From: Anaerolineales bacterium
GTDB lineage: Bacteria > Chloroflexota > Anaerolineae > Anaerolineales > Villigracilaceae
Reading direction: 5' to 3'
Assembly: GCA_024763295.1 (NCBI GenBank)
Contig: JANTFU010000052.1
Location: forward strand, 1 to 10,929
DNA length: 10,929 nt
The notes under the pieces were generated by a model. The model ran no database searches, had not been told where the DNA came from, and worked only from the letters and a program-made list of their open reading frames with translations. This document shows positions 5,575 to 10,929 of this stretch, piece by piece. Each line of letters starts with the position of its first letter. The stretch's first letter is position 1. The position numbers and the translations under genes are program-made.

Positions 5575-6552
5575 ATGTCCAAACCTGCCATCGACCCATC
5601 TGAAGTTCGCTTTTTTAGCGGCAGTTCCAATCCTCAATTGGCACACGCCATTGCCCAAAAACTGGGCATTCCGTTGGAAAAAACGCATATCTCGCGCTTT
5701 AGCAACGATAATCTCTACATTCAACTCGGTGCGTCCGTGCGCTATCGCAAAGTCTTTATTGTCCAATCGCTTTCGCAGCCGGTCAACGACCACCTCGTCG
5801 AATTGCTGATGATGCTTGACATTGCCCGCAGCGCCGCAGCCTCCGAAGCGCACGTCATCATTCCCTACTTCTCCTTCGCCCGCTCCGACAAAAAGGATGC
5901 CCCACGCATCTCTATCACCGCGCGGCTCGTCGCCGACCTGCTCAAAACCGCCGGCGCAACGCATGTGATGACAATGATGCTCCACTCGCCGCAAGTACAC
6001 GGATTTTTCGGACTGCCCACTGATCCCCTCAGCACACGGCGCGTCTTCCACGAATATCTACAAGACAAAGATATGACGGATATGATCATCGTCTCGCCCG
6101 ATATGGGACAAGCCAAATCCGCCGCACGCTTCGCCCAAAGCCTGCATTTACCGGTCGCCGCCGGAAACAAGGAACGCATCTCGGACAGTGAAGTCCGCAT
6201 CAGCGGCTTGGTCGGCAACTCCGTGCGTGGACACAAACGTGCCCTCGTCTACGACGACGAGATCGCCACCGGCGGCTCAATTCTCGAACTCAGCCGTTTG
6301 CTCGTCAATGAAGGCGTTGAAGAAATTCAGGTAATGTGTACACACGGCGTCTTCACGCGCGGCGGCTTGGGACGCCTCGCCGCCGTCCCCGAAATTAAAG
6401 AAATCGTCACCACCGACACCATCCACATCCCCGAAGAAAATCGCGACCCCAAATTGACCATTCTCTCCGTCGCATCAACCTTTGCCGCTGCCATCCAGCA
6501 TAACTTCTCGCGCGAATCAATCGGCGATCTCTTCGTTTATGGAGATAAATAA
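5575..6552 (+). CDS. prs: Ribose-phosphate pyrophosphokinase (PRPP synthetase), divergent form
   Basis: A 325-residue cytoplasmic enzyme that would transfer pyrophosphate from ATP to ribose-5-phosphate to give PRPP for nucleotide, His and Trp synthesis. The N-terminal half has SGSSNPQLAHAIAQ and FSNDNLYIQLGASVR. Other family motifs appear in altered form: R103-S-D-K-K in place of the common RQDRK, MLHSPQVHGFF instead of DLHAxQIQGFF, K199-E-R201 in place of KRR (the lysine and last arginine are kept), and the PRPP/ribose-phosphate loop D227-D-E-I-A-T-G-G-S235, with Ser where Thr is usual. The length is normal (about 310-325). The start is set by GGAGGAGA (5563-5570) four nt upstream of the ATG. 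It probably has its own promoter because a strong terminator lies upstream, but none is convincing. A PRPP-synthetase-like non-catalytic role is unlikely but not excluded. Confidence 0.9.
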   Translation: MSKPAIDPSEVRFFSGSSNPQLAHAIAQKLGIPLEKTHISRFSNDNLYIQLGASVRYRKVFIVQSLSQPVNDHLVELLMMLDIARSAAASEAHVIIPYFSFARSDKKDAPRISITARLVADLLKTAGATHVMTMMLHSPQVHGFFGLPTDPLSTRRVFHEYLQDKDMTDMIIVSPDMGQAKSAARFAQSLHLPVAAGNKERISDSEVRISGLVGNSVRGHKRALVYDDEIATGGSILELSRLLVNEGVEEIQVMCTHGVFTRGGLGRLAAVPEIKEIVTTDTIHIPEENRDPKLTILSVASTFAAAIQHNFSRESIGDLFVYGDK

Positions 6553-6560
6553 ACAACGAG

Positions 6561-7238
6561 ATGCAAAAGAGAATTTTCATTCCAACCCAAAGCCCCGAAG
6601 ATTGGCAAACCTTTCTTGCTGACCCTGAAAAACAGTGGAAACAGGGCTATTCTGCGCGCTCTTTAGCCTATGCCTGGGAATCTGCTAACGGATTTCCCCA
6701 TGAAATCAAGACCATCTTTCAAAAGACAAATTTCGCACCTCTCGAAATTCTCTTGGCAATCCCCGAATATCAGGTTGCACTGCCCGGAGGAGGGCGTGGC
6801 TCTCAAAACGATCTATTCGTACTCGCAAAAGAAAAAAATGGTGCTCTGATTAGCATTGCAGTAGAGGGAAAAGTTTCCGAAACTTTTGGGCAAAACCTAA
6901 AAGAATGGAAACCCAATAACTCAACGGGAAAGAAAAAGCGATTCAACTTTCTAAAAGAAAAACTCGACCTAGAAAATATCCCCGAAAATATTCGTTATCA
7001 GCTCTTGCATCGCTCCGCTTCTGCAATTTTGGAAGCAGAACGCTTTAATGCCAAAACTGCCATCATGCTCGTTCACTCTTTTCATCAGGAGTTACTCTGG
7101 TTTGATGACTTTGCAAACTTTGCGGCACTCTACGACATTAATGCAGATGTAAACAAATTACATTTTGCCAAAGAAATAAACGGAATCAGTTTCTATATGG
7201 CATGGGCAAAAGGTGACAAGGACTTTTTATTGAAATGA
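6561..7238 (+). CDS. Uncharacterised protein with a possible PD-(D/E)XK nuclease core
   Basis: A 225-residue soluble protein without signal peptide or membrane segment. The central part shows G-G-G-R-G-S-Q-N-D84-L-F-V-L, then about 17 residues later I-A-V-E102-G-K104-V-S-E. A D on one strand followed by ExK on the next is the layout of the PD-(D/E)XK nuclease core, and E62 could be the upstream acidic residue. The segment I-R-Y-Q-L-L-H-R-S-A-S-A (about 144-155) looks like a conserved family motif. I think it belongs to a DUF family of unknown function (possibly DUF6946), unverified. It starts 8 bp after prs with only a weak binding site (ACGAG), suggesting read-through from prs. Its DNA is visibly richer in A/T than prs and pyrD, a hint of horizontal acquisition. 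Nuclease activity is inference. Confidence 0.72.
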   Translation: MQKRIFIPTQSPEDWQTFLADPEKQWKQGYSARSLAYAWESANGFPHEIKTIFQKTNFAPLEILLAIPEYQVALPGGGRGSQNDLFVLAKEKNGALISIAVEGKVSETFGQNLKEWKPNNSTGKKKRFNFLKEKLDLENIPENIRYQLLHRSASAILEAERFNAKTAIMLVHSFHQELLWFDDFANFAALYDINADVNKLHFAKEINGISFYMAWAKGDKDFLLK

Positions 7239-7774
7239 AAGCGAAACTACTCTCCTTATTCAAAAAATGGGCAAGCTGGAAAAGCGTTCTCTTTTTCTTC
7301 GCCCTGCAAATGCTCTTCAACATTGTCATCATGCCTGCCTTTTCGGGCAGTAACCAACACGACTTGCCAACGCTTGATCTGCAATTTGCTTACACGCCCG
7401 AACGCGCCTATGAGATCGTTGCCTCCTATACGCCCGAAATGCGCCAAGCCGCAGCCTTCACGCGCCTGACGCTCGATATCATCTATCCCATCATTTACGG
7501 GATGATGCTCTCGTTGCTGCTCATGCTCACCTTTCGGCGAGCGTTTGTCTCGCGCCCCTTTGCTGATGCCGCAGTCTTCCTACCCTGGGGCGGCGTACTC
7601 TTCGACTATCTCGAAAATATCTGCTTCGCAATCATCTTCCTTGCCTATCCACAGAAATATCCTTTCATTGCCCAACTAGCCGCCATCTTCACTTCCATCA
7701 AATGGAGTTTAATCGGGCTAAGTTTTGTTCTCATAGTCGTAGGTGGGGTAAAATGGCTCCTCACAAAAAAATGA
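7235..7774 (+). CDS. Uncharacterised membrane protein with four transmembrane helices
   Basis: A 179-residue protein with hydrophobic segments at about 17-34, 78-98, 112-137 and 145-169 and a soluble loop between the first two (about 35-77, containing DLPTLDLQFAYTPERAYEIV). The N-terminus is basic (MKAKLLSLFKKWASWK). Unusual for membrane helices, polar or acidic residues sit in or at the edge of the second and third segments: D81 in LTLDIIYPIIYG, and D124, E127 and N128 in FDYLEN. The pattern looks conserved and may mark a functional site, but I cannot name the family. The ATG overlaps the stop of the preceding gene as ATGA (7235-7238), so translation is probably coupled and the two proteins may act together. 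Confidence 0.75.
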   Translation: MKAKLLSLFKKWASWKSVLFFFALQMLFNIVIMPAFSGSNQHDLPTLDLQFAYTPERAYEIVASYTPEMRQAAAFTRLTLDIIYPIIYGMMLSLLLMLTFRRAFVSRPFADAAVFLPWGGVLFDYLENICFAIIFLAYPQKYPFIAQLAAIFTSIKWSLIGLSFVLIVVGGVKWLLTKK

Positions 7775-7827
7775 CGCTCGTTGCAAGCGAGATTCCCGCA
7801 ATGAACACGCATTATCTCTCGCGCTAA
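7771..7827 (+). CDS. Possible 18-residue micro-ORF
   Basis: ATG at 7771 overlaps the TGA of the membrane-protein gene (ATGA), and an open frame of 18 codons (MTLVASEIPAMNTHYLSR) runs to TAA at 7825-7827. That stop overlaps the AAAGGAG binding site of the next gene (7826-7832). The arrangement would pass ribosomes from one gene to the next. There is no composition evidence at this length, so it may be fortuitous. Confidence 0.25.
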   Translation: MTLVASEIPAMNTHYLSR

Positions 7828-7838
7828 AGGAGCAAGAA

Positions 7839-8294
7839 ATGAAAAAGGCTGAATTCGCCCGTATTGTAGATAAATCTTTCGCCCCGCTTGAAAACAAATA
7901 TAAATTCAAACGGGTTGACGTCAATTTTCACAAAAACGGAGCGGTTGTCACCTACCAGAACCCAACGACCGAACTTTGCCTGAACTACGAAATCGGCATC
8001 TACCCTTGGATTACAATCGGCGACATCCAAAACCCCGAAGAAGATCGCATCTCCCTCGACTGGCTACTCGTAGAGCTTGGCGAGCGCGAGCCACCCACCA
8101 CCGACGAAACCTTCTTCCCTAAAGAAATGGAAGATGAGGAATTTGCCCCCATTTTACAAAAAAAGAGCACAGACCTAATTCGCTTCGGCGCAGACATGCT
8201 CAACGGCGATTTTCGTCTCCTCCCCAAGCTAAAAGCACGCGCCGAAAATTACCTCGCCGAGTGCGAAAAGTTTGCCGAACGTTATAAACCTTAA
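7839..8294 (+). CDS. Small acidic protein of unknown function
   Basis: A 151-residue soluble protein with no signal peptide. It has a predicted beta-rich first half (KFKRVDVNFHKNGAVVTYQN, then ELCLNYEIGIYPWITIGDIQ) and a helical, charged C-terminal half ending ENYLAECEKFAERYKP. The segment ISLDWLLVELGEREPP looks like a family-specific motif. I do not recognise the family; the size, acidity and aromatic core recall small immunity-type or adaptor proteins, but nothing in the sequence proves it. The start is well defined by AAAGGAG (7826-7832) six nt before the ATG, in contrast to the weak or overlapping starts of its neighbours. It is 11 bp ahead of pyrD on the same strand. Confidence 0.75.
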   Translation: MKKAEFARIVDKSFAPLENKYKFKRVDVNFHKNGAVVTYQNPTTELCLNYEIGIYPWITIGDIQNPEEDRISLDWLLVELGEREPPTTDETFFPKEMEDEEFAPILQKKSTDLIRFGADMLNGDFRLLPKLKARAENYLAECEKFAERYKP

Positions 8295-8305
8295 ACATCA
8301 ACATT

Positions 8306-9406
8306 ATGTATAAATCAATCCGCCCGATTCTCTTCACCATCGACCCCGAACGCGCCCACCAGCACGCCCTGGACGCCGTTGAAAATACGCGCTACATCTT
8401 TGGCGCACACTGGCTGATGCGCCAACTCTACAAAACGCCGCCCAAACCCGTCCAAGCCTTCGGGCTGACCTTCCAAAATCCGGTCGGTTTGGCAGCGGGC
8501 TACGACAAAGACGCCGTTGCCGTGCGCGGACTTTCCACACTTGGGTTTGGACATCTCGAAGTCGGCACCGTCACGCCGCTCGCGCAGTATGGCAACCCCA
8601 AACCGCGCGTCTTCCGCCTGCCCGAAGATGAAGCCGTCATCAATCGCATGGGCTTTCCCTCCGCTGGCTCGGCAAAGGTCGTTAAAAATCTCAAGAAACT
8701 CGGTCGCTGTCACTACGCAAAAACATCAAAAACGCGCGTCATCAACCTGCGCGGCTTTTTTGCTGAAGGCAAACGTAAACGGAGCAACTCAAAAATGATT
8801 TTGGGTGTGAATATCGGCAAAAACAAAAACACCCCCAACGCCGAAGCCGTACTCGACTATCTCTCCCTGCTTGAGCTTTTTGCCCCCTGCGCCGACTATC
8901 TCACCATCAACATTTCTTCGCCCAACACCGTTGGCTTACGCGACTTACAGGGACGCGACGCCCTCGAAATGCTGTTGACCCAACTCCACAAACAGCGCAA
9001 GATGGAAGAAAAGAAATTGCGCAAAAAGCTGCCCCTGCTGGTCAAACTTGCCCCCGATCTTTCGGATGCGGAACTGGCAGACGCCCTCGACGTGATCCTA
9101 GATACCGGCATGGACGGCGTTGTCGCCACCAATACCACCATCGCCCGTGACCCGAAACTGGGTTCCACCAAAAAGCAGGAAACGGGCGGTTTAAGCGGTA
9201 CCCCGCTAAAATCCGCGAGCGAGGCGGTGCTCTCTAAGATCGTCAAAAAAGTCGATGGAAAAATCCCCATTATCAGCGTGGGCGGCATCATGTCCCCTGA
9301 AGATGCAAAACGCCGTCTCGAGATGGGAGCAACCTTGGTGCAACTTTATACGGGGCTAATTTACGAGGGTCCCGGTTTGGTGAAACGGATTGTGAAAGCA
9401 CTCTAA
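8306..9406 (+). CDS. pyrD: Dihydroorotate dehydrogenase (quinone), class 2, with an internal insertion
   Basis: A 366-residue flavoenzyme of de novo pyrimidine synthesis, oxidising dihydroorotate to orotate and passing electrons to membrane quinone. The N-terminal extension (residues 1-45, MYKSIRPILFTIDPERAHQH) is the membrane-associating part of class 2 enzymes. Core motifs include NPVGLAAGYDKD, INRMGF (N113), GVNIGKNKNTP, NISSPNT with catalytic S205 (E. coli S175), KLAPDLSD, ATNTT, GGLSG and ISVGGI...GATLVQLYTG. Compared with the E. coli enzyme (336 residues) it is about 30 residues longer; nearly all the excess lies between residues 133 and 163, a basic stretch (GRCHYAKTSKTRVINLRG onward) before the conserved GVNIG. 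The frame is intact. There is no Shine-Dalgarno sequence before the ATG at 8306, 11 bp after the previous stop, so translation may depend on coupling. A terminator follows at 9473. Confidence 0.95.
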   Translation: MYKSIRPILFTIDPERAHQHALDAVENTRYIFGAHWLMRQLYKTPPKPVQAFGLTFQNPVGLAAGYDKDAVAVRGLSTLGFGHLEVGTVTPLAQYGNPKPRVFRLPEDEAVINRMGFPSAGSAKVVKNLKKLGRCHYAKTSKTRVINLRGFFAEGKRKRSNSKMILGVNIGKNKNTPNAEAVLDYLSLLELFAPCADYLTINISSPNTVGLRDLQGRDALEMLLTQLHKQRKMEEKKLRKKLPLLVKLAPDLSDAELADALDVILDTGMDGVVATNTTIARDPKLGSTKKQETGGLSGTPLKSASEAVLSKIVKKVDGKIPIISVGGIMSPEDAKRRLEMGATLVQLYTGLIYEGPGLVKRIVKAL

Positions 9407-9438
9407 TGAAACGTGATTTTCTTACGCATTACGTTTCA
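9407..9438. repeat. Inverted repeat directly after the pyrD stop
   Basis: TGAAACGTGAT (9407-9417) pairs with ATTACGTTTCA (9428-9438) over 11 bp with one G-T wobble around a 10-nt loop. It begins one base after the pyrD stop. No T run follows, so it is more likely a 3' stabilising hairpin or a short dispersed repeat than a terminator. Confidence 0.55.
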
Positions 9439-9472
9439 CGCAAAGAAACTCTAGCGCTTGAAAATTATTCTC

Positions 9473-9505
9473 AGGTCACGCTTCGTCGTGACCTGCTTCT
9501 TTTTT
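9473..9505 (+). terminator. Intrinsic terminator of pyrD, overlapping the convergent gene
   Basis: AGGTCACG (9473-9480), loop CTTCGT, CGTGACCT (9487-9494), an 8-bp perfect stem, followed by GCTTC and six T (9500-9505). The hairpin contains the stop codon and last codons of the convergent minus-strand gene. On the other strand the following sequence has only a weak T stretch, so it may end both transcripts but with different strength. Confidence 0.75.
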
Positions 9506-9835
9506 ATCAAACTCCTGCGGCAGCGCTTCTTTATGCTCAGCGATGATGAGCGAAAAGCGCCCAAAGGCAAACTGATGCAGCCACTCGGCAGTGTCTTGTC
9601 CTTCGTGCGAATTGAGGGCGGCATCGAGGTCTTCACGCGTATCAAAATAAAACTCGTGAATTTTTTCGTAGCGGTGAATATTGCTGCCGAAGAGAAATTT
9701 CTTCACTTCGCTAACCGTCTCGCGGCGCAGCTTAGGCATTTTTTCTGCCAAGCCCATAAATTTTTGCCAGCCTTGTTGGAAATTTTCTTCCTGATGTTCA
9801 AGGGGGGGATATAAAAATACAGAAAGTTTATACAT
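9476..9835 (-). CDS. EthD-like small protein (dimeric alpha-beta barrel type)
   Basis: A 119-residue protein beginning MYKLSVFLYPPLEHQEENFQ, with MPKLRRETVSEV, IHEFYFDTREDLDAALNSHE and FSLIIAEHKE. The order beta-strand, helix with GW...F, R-x-E-T-V strand, EFYFD strand and a 'DLDAALNSxEG' helix is the pattern of EthD-domain proteins of the ferredoxin-like dimeric alpha/beta barrel superfamily. Members are often small stress or degradation-associated proteins, many without known reaction. The start codon at 9835 is preceded on its strand by AAAGAGAAC, and the gene lies 11 bp after the end of the lipoprotein gene, so the two probably share a transcript. The final charged tail (EFDKKEAGHDEA) overlaps the pyrD terminator. 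Confidence 0.78.
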   Translation of the reverse strand: MYKLSVFLYPPLEHQEENFQQGWQKFMGLAEKMPKLRRETVSEVKKFLFGSNIHRYEKIHEFYFDTREDLDAALNSHEGQDTAEWLHQFAFGRFSLIIAEHKEALPQEFDKKEAGHDEA

Positions 9836-9846
9836 AGTTGTTCTCT

Positions 9847-10732
9847 TTAGCGTAAACGAGCAAATCCTTCAAGCATAGCTTCGAAATCGGTCAGAATGCT
9901 ATCTTTGAAATCAGTGGTGCTGCTAAACGTGATCGTCAGGGCGGTATCATCGAGAAGATAGATGACCTGATATTGATAGACTTCAACGACCTCGCCGGAA
10001 AGCAGTTCAGAGTTCCAGACAGAGACAATTATGCCATAGCGATCATCATCTTCGTCAAAGATATTCGATTCGACAACCGTCAAGTTCGGGATGCTTGCGG
10101 GCAATTGCAGCACAGTTTCGGCAAATATTTCGTCGAGGCTGGCGCCGTCAGCGGGGGTCGTGACAAGGTTGATATTGCTCAAAAATTTGTCTTCAAAATG
10201 CCCCGCTTGCGTATCAAAAACGAAAAGTCGATAAATATCTGGGTCGAGGCTTTGCAGACGCTGCACAGGCAAGATTCACTTCGGGATAGGCGGCGACAGG
10301 CAGTCCCCAGGCTTCGGCGTATTCGATCTCACCGGGGCGGATGGGCAGCCAATTTTCAGGCAAAGGCAAACGGTAGCCATTACTGTAGTCGTAATAAAGC
10401 GTTTGGACGCCTTCTTCTACAAACTCACTATCGCTTGCGGGATAAGGCGTGGGCGTAACCGTAGCCGTTGGTGGCAGGGTCGCGGTTGGCTGCGGGGTAG
10501 CTGTGGCAGTGGGTGCCGGTGATGCCGTTGGCGGGATTGCAGCTAAAGTTTCGGCAACTTTCTGCGCAGCGGCTTCAGCCACCAGGGTTGAGAGCGTATC
10601 GGCGTCTATTTGTGTGGGGGCAACTTCTGCCGCGGGTGCGGAATTCAAAAAAGGGAGATCGAACAGAGCGCATCCACTCATCAGCAGGACGAGGATAAAG
10701 CTGAGTATGGCTATCCATTTTTTTTGCTTCAT
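9847..10732 (-). pseudogene. Lipoprotein gene interrupted by a one-nucleotide frameshift
   Basis: Two minus-strand frames join into one protein of about 294 residues. The first (ATG at 10732, AGGAGA binding site 5 nt upstream) encodes a lipoprotein signal peptide, MKQKKWIAILSFILVLLMSG followed by lipobox Cys21, then an Ala-rich segment and a Pro/Thr-rich linker (PTATATPQPTATLPPTATVT). The start of a globular domain follows (YDYSNGYRLPLPENWLPIRP). After about residue 153 (AYPEVN, near 10274) it goes out of frame and stops at 10214. The second frame carries on with LPVQRLQSLDPDIYRLFVFD and a well-formed C-terminal domain to TAA at 9847; its only possible start there is a TTG with no binding site. 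The span is 886 nt, one more than a multiple of three, consistent with a +1 insertion (or 2-nt loss) in the 10214-10272 overlap. It may be a true mutation, an assembly error or, less likely, recoding. The mature protein would sit outside the cytoplasmic membrane. Confidence 0.8.
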
Positions 10733-10760
10733 TGTCTTCTCCTGATCTTTCTTCGCGGCA

Positions 10761-10766
10761 ATTATA
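10761..10766 (-). promoter_or_regulatory. -10 box for the lipoprotein gene
   Basis: A perfect TATAAT on the minus strand (10766-10761) lies 28 nt upstream of the ATG. The place for the -35 box falls in the terminator hairpin of the upstream gene and no good hexamer is seen there, so promoter strength is uncertain. Confidence 0.45.
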
Positions 10767-10770
10767 GATG

Positions 10771-10803
10771 AAAAGAAAAAACCCTGCTGAAATCAACAGG
10801 GTT
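10771..10803 (-). terminator. Intrinsic terminator of the right-edge minus-strand gene
   Basis: On the minus strand AACCCTG (10803-10797) and CAGGGTT (10786-10780) form a 7-bp stem around a 10-nt loop, followed by a T-rich run (10781-10771, interrupted by one C). It lies 22 bp after the stop of the partial gene at the right edge. Confidence 0.85.
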
Positions 10804-10825
10804 CTTTGCGCATTTTTCGTCTGCC

Positions 10826-10929
10826 TTAGGCGGCACTTTTCTCTTCGAGAAATTGACCGAAGTTGGTATTTTTCAGGCGTCTGACGAGATCGCTTTGAGC
10901 GTCTTGCCAAATGGGCACAAGGGGACAGT
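10826..10929 (-). CDS. C-terminal end of a probable Rrf2/IscR-type transcriptional regulator
   Basis: The minus strand is open from the right edge to TAA at 10828-10826 and encodes the last 33 residues: CPLVPIWQDAQSDLVRRLKN then TNFGQFLEEKSAA. The layout, a Cys followed about six residues later by Trp, an amphipathic helix and a 'T-x-x-x-x-L/F' end, matches the C-terminus of Rrf2-family proteins such as IscR (C...LW...L...L...TLGEL), in which that Cys belongs to the iron-sulfur ligand cluster. The assignment rests on a short stretch and is tentative. The gene is followed by its own terminator. The 5' part lies outside the window. Confidence 0.5.
   Translation of the reverse strand, partial: CPLVPIWQDAQSDLVRRLKNTNFGQFLEEKSAA

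Noticed and set aside
9458..9814. Plus-strand frame of 118 codons
   Set aside because: It is antisense to the EthD-like gene and starts in the pyrD terminator region.
9847..10272. Independent 141-codon gene
   Set aside because: Its only start is a TTG without binding site inside the preceding frame, and its sequence continues the interrupted lipoprotein domain.
9973..10458. Plus-strand frame of 161 codons
   Set aside because: It is antisense to the lipoprotein gene; the minus strand has the signal peptide, lipobox and Pro/Thr linker.

Overview
The window looks like chromosomal DNA of a Chloroflexota bacterium, most likely class Anaerolineae. This placement rests on general impression: a lipoprotein with a Pro/Thr-rich linker, a receiver protein with an uncharacterised C-terminal region, GC-rich REP-like palindromes, and housekeeping genes in an order unlike Proteobacteria or Firmicutes. 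No rRNA or clade-specific marker is present, so it is inference. Most of the window is housekeeping; the less ordinary material lies in the intergenic regions, in a run of unknown genes between prs and pyrD, and at the right end.

Left part (1-2313). A truncated comM/yifB-type gene runs leftward off the edge. Its near-consensus promoter places the predicted transcription start on the start codon, so the mRNA is probably leaderless. The space before the rightward response-regulator gene holds a 160-bp element with imperfect terminal inverted repeats and a flanking 6-bp duplication, the anatomy of a MITE. A two-domain receiver protein follows, then tRNA-Gln(UUG) with its own promoter, two consecutive terminator-like hairpins and a GC-rich palindrome.

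Central part (2314-6552). In order come glmU (UDP-GlcNAc synthesis), a CorC/HlyC-type membrane protein with CBS domains, cdd (cytidine deaminase, overlapping the previous gene by 20 bp), a strong terminator, a pair of GC-rich hairpins that can also pair with each other, and a divergent prs (PRPP synthesis). A four-copy 8-bp tandem motif (AACGTTNN) straddles the glmU stop codon.

Unknown cluster and pyrD (6561-9406). Tightly spaced genes on the same strand encode a protein with a D...ExK signature suggestive of a PD-(D/E)XK nuclease fold, a four-helix membrane protein overlapping it by ATGA, possibly an 18-codon micro-ORF (another ATGA overlap), and a small soluble acidic protein. pyrD (class 2 dihydroorotate dehydrogenase) follows and carries an in-frame insertion of about 28 residues. 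cdd, prs and pyrD all serve pyrimidine/nucleotide metabolism, but whether they are co-regulated cannot be told from the sequence.

Right part (9407-10929). Genes are on the minus strand, convergent with pyrD: an EthD-like small protein, a lipoprotein gene split by a one-nucleotide frameshift, and the last 33 codons of what is probably an Rrf2/IscR-type regulator with its own terminator.
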